Below are positions 45,602 to 56,485 of a stretch of DNA of 64,000 nt, piece after piece. The translations under genes and the position numbers were made by a program. This DNA comes from Mytilinidion resinicola (Eukaryota; Ascomycota; Dothideomycetes; Mytilinidiales; Mytilinidiaceae), in contig NW_022985460.1 of assembly GCF_010093595.1 (NCBI RefSeq), forward strand, positions 578,853 to 642,852. Direction: 5' to 3'. The notes under the pieces are model-generated. The model had not been told where the DNA came from, did not search any database, and was given only the letters and a program-made list of their open reading frames with translations. Every line of letters starts with the position of its first letter. The first letter of the stretch is position 1.

Positions 45602-47540
45602 ATGAGTAAGTACCATATCATCCTTGTACATAATTTTACTAACGTCATGGAGCAAGCGAATTGCCCTTAGCGGTCACCGCTAGAGCAATGAAAGCCTTTG
45701 AGGAGTTGGATGTCATAACTTTCTCCAGCCTGTCCGTGGCTCGCGAATACATCTTCAAAACCCTCTGTCGAACGAATTTCGAATGGCCAGAGATGTCAAA
45801 GAAAATGATTGTGGGTAATGTCACAAGCAAGTTGGTGAATCGACGTAGGATCATATTAGGCATGTTCTTTTCCATTTTCTTTACTCAGACTCGACCACTG
45901 ACCGCTTTTGGTTTGCTTAGTGAACTCCGCCATAGAGCTTCAGTACGAGGTCACCTTAGATGAGACTGTCGAGCAAGCAATCAACCTAATCGGCGTCTTG
46001 GACATGACCAGTTTCACCAACAAGAGATCTCTCGTTAGGTGCCTCATCGCCATCTTGGACGAGCAGAAGTTCCAGTGGCCCAAAAGGGAATTAGCCTGGA
46101 CGTCACATCAAAAGTTCGCAGGTCTAGTTGCGGATGAGTTGCACCGACGAGGGGCCTTCACCACCCTCGGTATGTCCCTCTATCTACCATCGGTCACTAC
46201 AATGTAACTACTAACGCATACTTGGTCAGACCGTTATACTTTCGAGTCTGAATTTCGAAGAGAGGACCCCGCGCTTGTACAACCAATCAAACTAGCAACC
46301 GAATTGGCTGCCGCTTTGAACGTCACGACAATCAGTAATGTCTTGGAACTGCGTGACCAGCTCAACTCCATCCTTGATCAAAACAGCTTCCAGTGGCCCA
46401 AGCTAGATATGAGTCCTGCTCATGCAAAACTTCATTTTGGAAGTCTAGTTCTGAAAGAACTACACCAAAGACATGTCGCTACTGTTACTGGGCCGAGATA
46501 TCCAATTGCCGTGGACCATTCTAGAGAAGTGATGAGAAGTTTGGAACACACCACAGAGCCTCACCGCAATGCCACTGCGCAACCTCAGTCATTAGGTTTA
46601 ACCGAGCATGCCGAAAACCACAGCTTTGAAGAGGCAGGAGAGGCTCACTCAGCTCCTACCGAAACGCCTGGACCGGTCCTTTACAACAAAATTCATCTAG
46701 TTCCTGGAGCTAAAGCGCCTCAGCTAGAGCCTCGTTCAGGCCCTGAAGCAAGACGTTCTTTGCCTGCGGCACAACAAAATCAGAACGCGAAGGCCACAGA
46801 AATTCAACCCAAGCCCACCGATGGCAGCCCCATTTCCAATACCACTGCGGCCGGCTCACCATGTCCGGCATGTAGCCTCTCTCCGGCGGAGCTACTAGCT
46901 GTCATCGAGGAGTCCATTCGACGAAATGCTAGTGATCTTGGGCGGAATATCATTGATCATTTAAGCAGACAGGGTATCACCGGCGTTCAGCGTAAGGCCC
47001 TTTATTGTTCTCTGTCAAACTGCTAACGCGTCATTTGCTCAGAGAACTCTACCACAGGCCACTTTGCACCACTAGAAAGCTTGCCAGGCCACTCTAGACA
47101 CTACGAAACAGATCTACACTCTCGTTCAGAACCTCTTGAGGAGCCCAGTACTGTTCCTGTCAAAGAGCCACGTACAGTGTCATCTGAACAGCCTAGTTTG
47201 AATACAAGCTAAAGAATCTCATCTAGGTCCTGAAGCCATACGCTGCGTGCCTCCTGGGGCACGGCATGGCCAAGATCCCGTGGTCAAAGAGGCTCACTCA
47301 GCTCCTACCAGAACGCCTGGACCGGCCCCTTGGAACAAGATTCACCTAAATCCTGTTCAAGCGCCTCAACCAGAGTCTCGTTCAGATCCTGAAGCAAGAC
47401 GTTCTTTGCCTGCGACACAACTTGACCAGGACGCGGCCAAGAAGTCTCCCCCAGAGGCTCCCCCAACTCCTAGTAAAAAGGCTCTAGTTCCTAAAACTAC
47501 AGCCAAAGCTTCCGAGTCTAGCAAGAAGCCGGACGAGTAG
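45602..47540 (+). CDS. Unrecognised protein with three tandem ~65-residue repeats
   Basis: Six-exon model: 45602-45605, 45671-45859, 45921-46169, 46230-46991, 47043-47171 and 47227-47540, giving 548 residues. Exon 1 is only ATGA before GTAAGT. All five introns are phase 1. Exons 2, 3 and 4 each carry one copy of a domain: repeat 1 (about 9-64) with TNFEWPEMS and KLVNRRRIIL, repeat 2 (about 80-147) with QKFQWPKRE and LVADELHRRGAFTTL, repeat 3 (about 169-234) with NSFQWPKLD and LVLKELHQRHVATV. A CPAC motif and a weak fourth half-copy (NIIDHLSRQGITGV) end exon 4. The tail is Pro/Lys-rich and repeats the unit EAHSAPTxTPGP. The domain family is not one I know. The exon 2 donor is GC (GCATGT at 45,860); a GT at 45,845 is an in-phase alternative. 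Without the last intron the frame stops at 47,212. Confidence 0.6.
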
Positions 47541-47651
47541 ATAATTTAGCGCCCTTACACTCGTTCTTCATAGCTTAATGTGCTTGCAATGCGTCTTCAA
47601 AAGTCTAAATGTGTGATCCGTACACTTACCTGCCACTGTTTGTGGGACTCC

Positions 47652-47847
47652 AACGTACTAATAGAAACCGGGGGCGGAGGATACACTTACAATCTGTGTA
47701 CACCCTGTTGACGCTGTCTGGGGTAGCCCCACGAGTTTACTAGTTGTCCAAAAGGTCAAGTTTCTCTCTTATTCGGAATGAAAATACTATGAAGCTCCTC
47801 ACGCAGTGGTAAACGAGTGTACGGATTCTATGACGAGGTGTTGCATC
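47652..47847 (-). repeat. Local repeat family, copy E: right arm of the inverted pair
   Basis: About 195 bases, reverse-complement of the copy C organisation over its whole length, including the 23 base exact segment and the outer gatgc...ctcgtcatag end. It begins about 110 bases after the stop codon of the repeat-domain gene. Its middle is closer to copy A (shared gaggagcttcatagtatttt and gctaccccagacagcg). Confidence 0.8.
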
Positions 47848-48056
47848 CCCGACGGCGACTTCTCTTACGCAAATGAGAAGGGGTATGTACGTTCCGTCTG
47901 GGTACGCTCGCTTACCACGGTTTGAGGTGCTCCGACGTATCAGGAAGTTTTCGATAAGATGTAAAGGCCTTAAGAGCTTGAATCAGAGAGGGTTTGTGCG
48001 CTCACAGTAGGTCTACATGGCCGCTGTTTGTGGTGCTTCAGCACATCATCATGCTT
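47848..48056. other. Spacer with partial repeat-family pieces
   Basis: Short fragments resembling the family core are present: gctcgcttaccacggtttgaggtgctcc near 47,905 (written here as the pieces gctcgcttaccac and gtttgaggtgctcc) and gctgtttgtggtgcttcagc near 48,022. No gene seen. Confidence 0.4.
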
Positions 48057-48747
48057 CTAGAATAGATCAAAAGACGACATGCCAAATTTGTGTCCTAGTA
48101 CTGTATCAAGCCATTGTAACTCATCGCCAAGCGACGTTGTTCGAGTCATTAACTCACCACGTGACCCCCAGCCTTCAAACACCCCGCCGTGTGCGTGCAT
48201 CCGGTCCGCAATATCTTCACATGGAGGTCTCCAGACCCCAACAGGTGGCTTCACAATTCTATCGGAACTCTCGGTGCCGGCGAATAAAGCAGCCACTAAC
48301 CGTCCACTTCGTGAAACTGTTTCGAGGCACTTGCATGCGTCAGCACGCCACAAAATCCATCAACTCGCGGGGCCTATCAGTGCCAAATCATAAGCTAGCC
48401 TGCAACGTTTTGGTTGTTTGGGACCCTGGGAAACAAGCGGATTGGGCCACGGTTAAAGGTGGGCAGATGATTTGATCGTTGGGGCGAAGGGCTGGGCGAA
48501 GCGGCGTGATATTCAGGTTGGTATGCAGCTGGGGATGCAAGGGTGTCGACTCTGCAGTAGCTGGGTATTGAAAGATTTGAGGGGCTGTAACGATCGATCC
48601 ACACTGGGGTGAAAATTTTACATCTGTGGTATTCTTAATGAGTACGTTTCTAAGTGAGCTTGGATACGAGGGAGGGGGGACTAGGTTAGGGGATACTGCT
48701 AGGGGCATGGAACCTCCCTCCCGCTTTTCCATCTGTGCACTCATCAT
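48057..48747 (-). pseudogene. Minus-strand gene remnant, two open segments
   Basis: Two adjacent minus-strand frames look coding. 48388-48747 begins MSAQMEKREGGSMPLAVSP and has the proline/serine-rich character of a regulatory N-terminus. 48057-48353 reads CKCLETVSRSGRLVAALF, then PPVGVWRPPCEDIADRMHA and LQWLDTVLGHKFGMSSFDLF before a stop. The two could be exons of one gene separated by about 35 unread bases, or pieces of a degraded one; I could not find splice sites that join them cleanly. The second segment has the feel of the end of a fungal domain of about 100 residues, but I cannot name it. Confidence 0.35.
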
Positions 48748-49339
48748 CCATGGGTAGACTTTCTACGATACTCGTTGCTTCATCCTCCATCGCTTCATCC
48801 TCCATTGACTACCCGATGTACATTGGCACTGATATCAAAGTGCTCTCTGCTCGATACACCCTCGTTGTCAGTGTCTCGTTGCTATTCAGTCCGTAGCCCT
48901 ACGACCACACAAGCTGTCGCAATCGTTGAACCCGTCAGTGGAATTGCCCTGTGGCAGATATATCGTCCATGAGGACGATAACACACGATGTGATGTCGAA
49001 AACAACTATCCTTATAATCGGACCGACTGGACCCTTCTTTCGGAGGCAGGTCAATCCTAGAACGCATCGGATGTCTCCTACTCAAGCTTATGCTTGAAGC
49101 CTACACCAGCCAAATATTTCTATGTGCAAACCATGAAAGTAGTAGCAGTGCTTAAGAGGTGTAGAGGGGGACGAAGTAGAAGAGGACTAAAGCGCCGCTT
49201 AATGTAGTCTATAAAACCGCTCACTTCCCTTTCACACAAGCTCTAGATACCGAACCGCCATCTACGAACCCACGTATCGACAGTATACGCAAGCCCGGCA
49301 CCAGAACCTCCATGAAGCAAACTACTTCCTCGGCCGCAT
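48748..49339. other. Intergenic region before the deacetylase 3' end
   Basis: 592 bases. A short duplicated phrase (cttcatcctccat, twice at 48,779-48,803) and no gene. The right part is the 3' flank of the minus-strand deacetylase gene. Confidence 0.45.
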
Positions 49340-50791
49340 TCACTCCTTCTGATCCGCATCCCCCTCCGCCTCCTCCTTGTCCCACACCTTGTTCCCCGCA
49401 ATCCACGTTTGCAACACGACTCCTTCCTCACTCAACACACACAAATCAGCCCGGCGTCCCTCCTTCAACACTCCACGGCCGCCAACTCCATCTATACCCA
49501 TCATCGCCGCCACGTTCTCCGTCACCGTCGCGACCGCTTCTGCAATATCGCACCCGCTCCACGCCATCAGGTTGCGCACGCCTTCCTGCAGCGAGATACA
49601 ACCCCCAACGAGCGTTTCCGTTCCAGCAATGGTAGCACGCGTGCCGCGCTTCGTCTGCTCACGCGGGATCTGGGCATGGCCGGGGTACGTGCCGTCGGGT
49701 AGACCGGCGAGCTCGATGCTATCCGTGATAAGGATTGATTTGCGAGGATTGGAACGATGGAGAAGAGATAGCGTCGACGGGTGCATGTGGAGGCCATCTG
49801 GGATGAGAGAGAAGTACGGCGAAGCGGGTTGGTCGATGGACAACGAAGTGTGAGGGAGACCAAGGAGCCCCGCGAGCCCCGGGTCGCGTGACTGGAGCGG
49901 CGCCATGGCGTTCAATGTGTGGGTGAGAGCTGTCGCGCCTGCTTTTAGGGCAACGAGGCCGTCGATGTAGTTGGCGGGGCTGTGGCCGAGGGAGACAACG
50001 ATGCCGGTGGAGTTGAGGGAACGGATTAGGGAAGAGCTGTTTGGAAGGTCGGGAGCTAGGGTTATGAGTTTTACGGAGGTGGAGAGGGAGGGACCGTATA
50101 GTGATGATGGAGAGGTGGAGGGTAGAGTGAAGAGAGACTCGTTGTGTGCCCCATTTTTGGAGGGTGAGAGATAGGGTCCTTCGGCGTGGGCGCCTAGGAG
50201 GGTTGCAGCGGAGGGGTATTCGCGTGGAGAAAGGGAGGGGAGGATCTGGAGGTTGTCAGTCTAAGATATGAACCCAGATTATGATTGAAGCTAGCTATGA
50301 AGAGTGGAAGTATAGATGTACATGAATAGAGACTTTTTTATAGGAAAGCGTTTACAGCACGTGACAAAAGCGGGATGAAATTCCGAAGTAGAATGAGACA
50401 ATACAGAGACGCCCACTCTTCATCCAGCCGCTTACTGGATACTTCATCATCTTACCTTCTTGAACACCGCCTCCCCCACCGTCGGCACCGTTGCCCACCA
50501 TCCTGTCACTCCCTCTTGAATATAGTATTTGGCCGTGCTTTCCAGCTTCTTCTCGTAGCTCGCTTCATCGTCAAATTGCGTGAAATGAAACCCGTTCACA
50601 CCGTTTGTCTGCAATTCCAGAAAGCCTGGCGCAATGATTGTGTCTTCCAGGTCAACGCACTCCCCGCCTATGTAGCCTTCGCGCTTTAGGATGGTGCCTA
50701 ACTCATCCGAGATGACGAGATGATCAGACACCAATTCGCCGTTAAGAACATACCGGCAGTTCGTGAAGGTTGTAAACCAACCGGCTGACAT
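49340..50791 (-). CDS. N-acetylglucosamine-6-phosphate deacetylase
   Basis: Two minus-strand exons, 50456-50791 and 49340-50245, give 413 residues. The enzyme removes acetate from GlcNAc-6-phosphate in the cytosol, the second step of amino-sugar (chitin monomer) breakdown. Amidohydrolase-family marks: IIAPGFLELQTNGVNGFHF (about 64-82, in the place of the His-x-His of other members), GAHAEGPYLSPSKNGAHNE with the metal-binding Glu, VVSLGHSPAN, ALTHTLNAMAPL, SLIPDGLHMHP and the catalytic-Asp segment ILITDSIELAGLPDGTY. The start at 50,791 (MSAGWFTTFTNCRYVLNG) is preferred over the open upstream extension to 50,911, since the family begins close to the TNCRY-type strand. Other amino-sugar genes, which sit beside it in some fungi, are not seen here. 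Confidence 0.88.
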
Positions 50792-51573
50792 ATTGGCGGG
50801 ATATTGGAGAATGGTGTACTGCCTGCGGTGATGAGCGTCAGCTTTGGCGGGGCATGTAATGCGGGCTATGAGAAGTGGTACGGCCGATTCGAGCGACGAG
50901 TAGTTTTGCATGCCACTGAAAGCCTAGAACAAGCTCAGGCCATCATACTCCGCATTATTCTCATCTGTAACATCTTGAGCCATACGATCGGTAGCAAACC
51001 ATTTGAGTTTTTCCAGAAGACTAATCGCTAATCTGTAACGCAACCTTGGGGGAATCGATTAATCTAGGTCTTGGCCGCATCTTGCAGAGCCTGCTGCGGA
51101 GAGACTCCCTTGTTGCTGGGAGCATTGACCTTGCAGCGATCATAGAAATGTGCAGGGAAGCTGAGAATCGGAGACGAGACGAAAAGGACCTTTCTACGTG
51201 TCTATCACTAACTGCAGTGTCTTTCAGCGATCTATCACGCATACCATCTTCGACTTGATCACAGCTGAGCTTGACGAGCGGACATGTTTCTTGAAGAGGT
51301 GAAGTGGTGGCGTTCGACAGCTTGGCATGGTGTAGTGTCTTGAAAGGCGACCTATCCATGACGTAGTTGGTCAAGCCCACCAAGATACAAGATCATGAAT
51401 TGCGTGGCTCTTTCAACACCAGCCTGCCTCCTCTAACTTCTGCCTGCCTTTTTGGAGTGAGAATAGGCACGAAGGGCACTGCCAGTTCTCCTCAAGGCTA
51501 ATTGACCCTCCTTCCTCCCTCCTTATTCACTCCAGTCCCTGCTTTCCCGCAGTATATTGGACTGCCCGCAGCC
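50792..51573. promoter_or_regulatory. Divergent promoter region, deacetylase / mug190-like
   Basis: 782 bases between divergent start codons. No further gene is supported. The last 100 bases before 51,574 are CT-rich on the plus strand. Confidence 0.45.
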
Positions 51574-54500
51574 ATGGCGGACCAACAACAGCACAGGCCC
51601 GGAGGGCACTACTCTGGTGCCAACCCTGTGCCTACCGTCAAGAAATTCATGGAGAACCTCGACAAGGACAAGCGGGATCGCGACCGCCAGCTGGACGAGG
51701 AGGCCGTGCAGAGGAAGAAGGCGGCAGTTGGTGGAGATGCTAAGCCTCACAAGGAGACCAATGCTGGAATCAAAGGCACCCAAAAGACTGTGACCGATCC
51801 AACAACAGGTAACCAGGTCGTCATTGAGGACGTCAACAAGAGCATGATGGGCCAGGTTGAGAATCCACAGCTCTCGGTGCCGAATGCCAATCTCGGGAAG
51901 CCTACTGTAAGTTTCTCCATCCATATAAGATTTCTATAAACCTTTCCTTGAGAATTTCATACTGACAAATACTAGCCGGTCAAAACAGACGCCTCACAAT
52001 CCAACGATGAATACAAGCATAACCAAGATATCACAGCTCCCCCAGATCCAATTGCCGAGGGCAGCACGTCTGATGTGCCTATCCACGGCGAGAAGACGAA
52101 CATTCTGTTTCATCCTACGCCCTCTGTCAGCTACGAGCCCATGTTTGCTTCGATAGAGAAGCGGGCGGGAATACTATGCGTCGGCGTCCTTCTCGCCATT
52201 ATCATACTTGGAAAGATGTTTGGGGGTGCACTGAAGGGCCTGATCCCACTGGCTATGTGCATAACATCTGGTATATGGCTGTGGATGAAGGAAGTCGTAC
52301 GTAGTGGACGGGAGGTTGAGTGGGATAGTGAACAGACTCGTGGTCAGACGGTACGTCAATTCCGTTTCATCATCCTGCGTCCCCTGGGCTGTGAGTGTTC
52401 GAGTTTGAAAAAGTCAGGAAGAAGCGGAGAGATCGATGTCAGGAGCCATATGCTTACTGTTGGCTAGGCCATCGCAAATCTCTTACCGGAATCCGTCGAA
52501 TGGATGAACACGTTACTTGGCATAGTCTGGGGCCTCATCAACCCTGACATGTTCATCGGCGTTGCTGATACCTTGGAGGATGTCATGCAAGCATCGGTTC
52601 CCGGAATCATTGAGAACGTCCGTGTCGCCGAAATCAATCAGGGCAGCAATCCTATCCGGATTCTCAGTCTACGAGCACTCCCGGATGAGCACATGAAGGA
52701 TCTCAAGGTCGCGATCCACGAGGAGAACAAAAAGACGAAAGACCCTCAAGAGGCCGCAGCAGATGAAGAAGGAGGCGACTTCTACAACCTCGAAGTCTCA
52801 TTTGCTTACCATGCCAAGCCCAGTGGAAAGCGTGCCTCAGACAAGGCTCGCAACATGCATATGCAGCTTGTTTTCTACCTAGGCGTCAAGGGACTCTTTG
52901 GTGTCCCCCTTCCTATCTTCGTCGAGCTACAAGGTCTTGTCGGAACTATTCGCTTGAGACTAAACATGACCCCCGAGCCTCCTTTCCTCAAGAATCTAAC
53001 TTTCACTCTAATGGGCCTGCCACAAGTCCAAGCCGGATGCATACCTATGGTTGAGAAGGGAGTCAACATCCTAAATCTACCTTTGATCTCGAACTTCGTC
53101 AACTATGCCATCGGCGCGGCGGCTAGCATGTATGTGGCTCCAAAATCCATGTCGATAGACATGCGGGCAATTCTTCAGGGCGATGATATCACCAAAGACG
53201 TCCAGGCTCTCGGTGTTCTGTGGATCCGTATTCATCGTGCAGTCGGGCTCAGCAAGCAGGATCGCCGCGGAAGCGCTCATGGTGGCAGTGACCCATACAT
53301 CACTATCTCGTTCTCCAAATATGGCAAGCCAATGTACTGCACGCGAGTTATTACGGACGATTTGAACCCGATCTGGGAAGAGACTTGCGCGTACGTACTA
53401 CTCATTTTATTGATTGTAGTAGAGATAATTAACATTGTATTAGGATCTTGGTCACCCCCGAACTTGTCAAAGCTGACGAGAACTTGAGTGTTGAGCTATG
53501 GGACTCCGACCGTCACAGTGCTGACGACATTGTCGGCAAGGTGGAACTTTCCATACAAAAGATGATCCAGCACCCCGGCAAGATGTATCCCCAATCCTCG
53601 AAACTTGCCGGCATGGATGCCGACAGCGAGATGCCCGGCGAACTTCATTGGGAGGTTGGATACTTCGGCAAGCCCCAGTTCAGGCCTGCCCTCCGGACCG
53701 ATGGCAAGAACAAGGCTCTGCCAGACGAGCTCAAGGACCATCCGGAATTGCAGGACGACAAGGGCGTCACCAACACTGCCACTGACGATGCCGTGGCTCA
53801 CACCCCACCAGACCCTCTCTGGCCAAGCGGCGTTTGCAGTGTCATTGTTCACCAAATCGTCAACCTCGAACTAGAGAACGTCAAGGGAAGTCAAGGCAAC
53901 CGTAAGGGCAGGGAATACGAACCCGCGAAGCCTTCCGGTGAGAGCACTGAAGAGACAGGCGGCACCCTACCGACGAGCTACTGCACCATCCTCTACAATG
54001 ATGAGTTAGTCTACCGCACCCGTGCTAAGGCTGTCTCTTCTCAGCCTATTTTCAACGCTGGAACTGAACGCTTTATGCGTGATTGGCGCTCTGGCATCGT
54101 TACTGTCACCGTCCGCGATTCCCGAAACCGAGAACACGACCCAATCCTTGGTGTTGTCCCTCTAAAGCTCTCCGACGTTCTCGAGACCTCTTCACAGGTG
54201 ACTCGATGGTACCCCTTGGATGGTGGCGTCGGGTTTGGTCGTATTCGTATCTCGGTTCTTTTCCGTAGCGTTGAAACTCGACTCCCACCGAACCTTCTTG
54301 GCTGGGACGTCGGCACTTTCGAGTTCAGGTCCGATCGTATTGTTGCTAGTGGCTACACCCATCATGCCAAGCTCAAGCTCCGCACTGGTGGTAGCACTGG
54401 CAAGATTCCTCGTGTCGAAGCGCGCAAGCTCGAGGACGGCGATGGCATCTTCTGGGATATTGCGAAGAAGGATGGCAAGTACGATGTCCGCTTACCAGTC

Positions 54501-55510
54501 AAGTACCGATACCGGTCTCCCATTGTCTTTGAGTTCCATGTTTCCGGCAAGCGAAAGGCAGAAGCGTACTCAGTCATCTGGCTCCACCACCTGATTGACA
54601 ACGAAGATTCGGACATCGACATTCCCATCTGGACGACATCCTGCCCGGCCCGCCTGACGCAGAACTACATCACCGAGAACAACTCCGAAAAAGAGCCCGG
54701 CCTAGAAGACCTCAAGGTCGTTGGCCGATTGAAGTTCAAGGGTCGCTTCAAGGCCGGCACGGATGAAGCTCACGAGGCTTTCATTACGGACAACGACTCT
54801 CGAGAGACATTCGAAACATGGGAAGCATGTCTTGCTGAAGGCGTGCGGCAGCGCAAGGTCGAAAAGGAGCTCTCAGAGAAAGTACTACAACTACACGAGG
54901 AGTCCTTGAAGGAAGGCCGAGACATTCTCAAAAGCACCGATGACGATGAGAAGAAAAGGTGGTTAACGAAGAATGGCACGGACTGGAGTGGTGCGTTCGG
55001 CGAAGACCCGAAGGCATACATGGACTCCCAGGGTCGCAAGAAGCGAGAACCCGGCGTCGACAAGCCCTTGCACGACCCGTTCCACCCTTCTTCTGGCGAA
55101 GACAACGAAGATGATGAGGATGAGGATAGCTCGAACAGCTCGGACGACCTAGGTCTCCAAGATGCGGACAACGCTAGCAGCTCGAACGGCGTCCCTCGTG
55201 ATTCTCAATCAACAAACGGAACGACAGAGTCCTCGTTGGGCAGGACTAGCACTAGCAAGATCAGTGCGGAAGGAAATGTCAACAGGCAAAATAAGCGGAC
55301 AGAAGAGCGGAAGCAGAGGGGTCTGATGCAGTGGAAGCCAGCGCGGAACGCGAAGTTTGCCAAGGACCAGACCAAAATTGGCATGCGGCGGTTGAAGAAC
55401 AAGCTCACTGGCGGCTTGGATGGTAGACAGCCTGGTGTTGAGACTGGTAAGTTTCTGCCCTTGTTTACTGCAAAGATCAGGGCTGACATGACGCAGAAAC
55501 TGGAACATAA
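51574..55510 (+). CDS. mug190-like membrane-contact-site protein with SMP and C2 domains
   Basis: Five exons: 51574-51906, 51976-52350, 52468-53390, 53444-55446 and 55497-55510, 1,215 residues. It resembles S. pombe Mug190, related to tricalbins and extended synaptotagmins that bridge ER and plasma membrane and move lipids. Seen: a charged N-terminus, a membrane hairpin near 155-200 (ILCVGVLLAIIILGKMF and LIPLAMCITSGIWLWM), an SMP-type lipid-binding domain at about 235-450 (WMNTLLGIVWGLINPDMF), and a C2 domain from about 470 (LWIRIHRAVGLSKQD, then GGSDPYITISFSKYGKP and LNPIWEE). A second C2-like part near 610-760 has CSVIVHQIVNLELEN and DSRNREHDPILGVVPL. The C-terminal 250 residues are charged, with an acidic run (SSGEDNEDDEDEDSSNSSDD) near 1,090. 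The last exon only adds TGT after ETE. Confidence 0.87.
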
Positions 55511-56485
55511 AGCTTCGCGACTCTACTGTATTGAGTCGAATTTGATGACGCTCAGGTCAGTGGCTATGAGATATGACGGTTCGGTGGGAGATTGAAGCGA
55601 CACGTAGCCGCTTTGGTACTGCTCTCTTCTTGTATCATTAGGCTTTGGCAGCATGTGACGCATGATGCGGCGGCTCGTCCTGCTTCTCTTCTTAAAATTG
55701 CTAGGTAGTGGATAAAACACTCATCTTCTCTTCGCCTTAAGCACACATGACTCGGAGCGCTGGTTGTCGGTTGATCGATACCCATCTGGCGTCCATCTTG
55801 TACCACAAGGGTTATATCAGTAACCCGATTACGGATAAATTACCTTGATGCTTGAACGTGAAATAGGGTCTGGTAATCTAGATGCCAGTTCACCGCACTA
55901 AAGTCGTTACCGTTGAGGTGGTTCTGATGTCAGAAGACTGGATGGGCCAAAGAAAACCACGACTTGCTACTGGTGGTTACCGTAGTGAAACAGTGGAAGA
56001 AAGTCCCGTGGGTGACAGCGGGCGCCGGGCGGCATCTGCGCCCTCTCACCTGCAAAAGCAATATGTCTTGGCTAATAGTCAGCTTTGCCAGTTTTGACTG
56101 GGCGCTGGTCGTGCAGCCCGACAAGGGCCATCCAACCAATCGTGCATGTGTCCAGCCTGAGCCTTGCGGTCACGTTGATCGCGACAACAACCCAAGCGTG
56201 TGAAGACAACGACGGCGGCATCTCCCGTTGCTCTCTTCCCGACCGCCTCCGCCAACTATCACCGGCACGCCACCCCATTCGCTGTCCACCAGCACACAAT
56301 CAAGACCGACCACGACACTGGCCACCGTGGAAGGCCGCCGTGCCCTCACTATTCTTAGTGAAGAACCCATCGAGCTCCAGGACTTCAACGACAGCGCTGC
56401 CGACAGGAGAGACGCCCCACGGCCTGAGAGCAAGCGCGTGAGAAAGAGGCGGGAGAAGCTTGAGCAGCTTCTCGCGGCCGACGAG
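55511..56485. other. Intergenic region upstream of the phosphate transporter
   Basis: 975 bases. A plus-strand frame from 56,228 runs into the transporter frame, but the ATG at 56,486 is the canonical start, so this is probably 5' leader. No other gene is supported. Confidence 0.45.

Noticed and set aside
45025..47847. A classical DNA transposon
   Set aside because: Although inverted arms flank the block, no transposase motif is present, the arms are related to several unpaired copies nearby, and no target-site duplication is visible.
53448..55595. Reading the mug190-like last frame straight to 55,595
   Set aside because: A consensus GTAAGT donor at 55,447 and acceptor at 55,496 give the short conserved-looking end ETETGT, and the straight extension has no family character.
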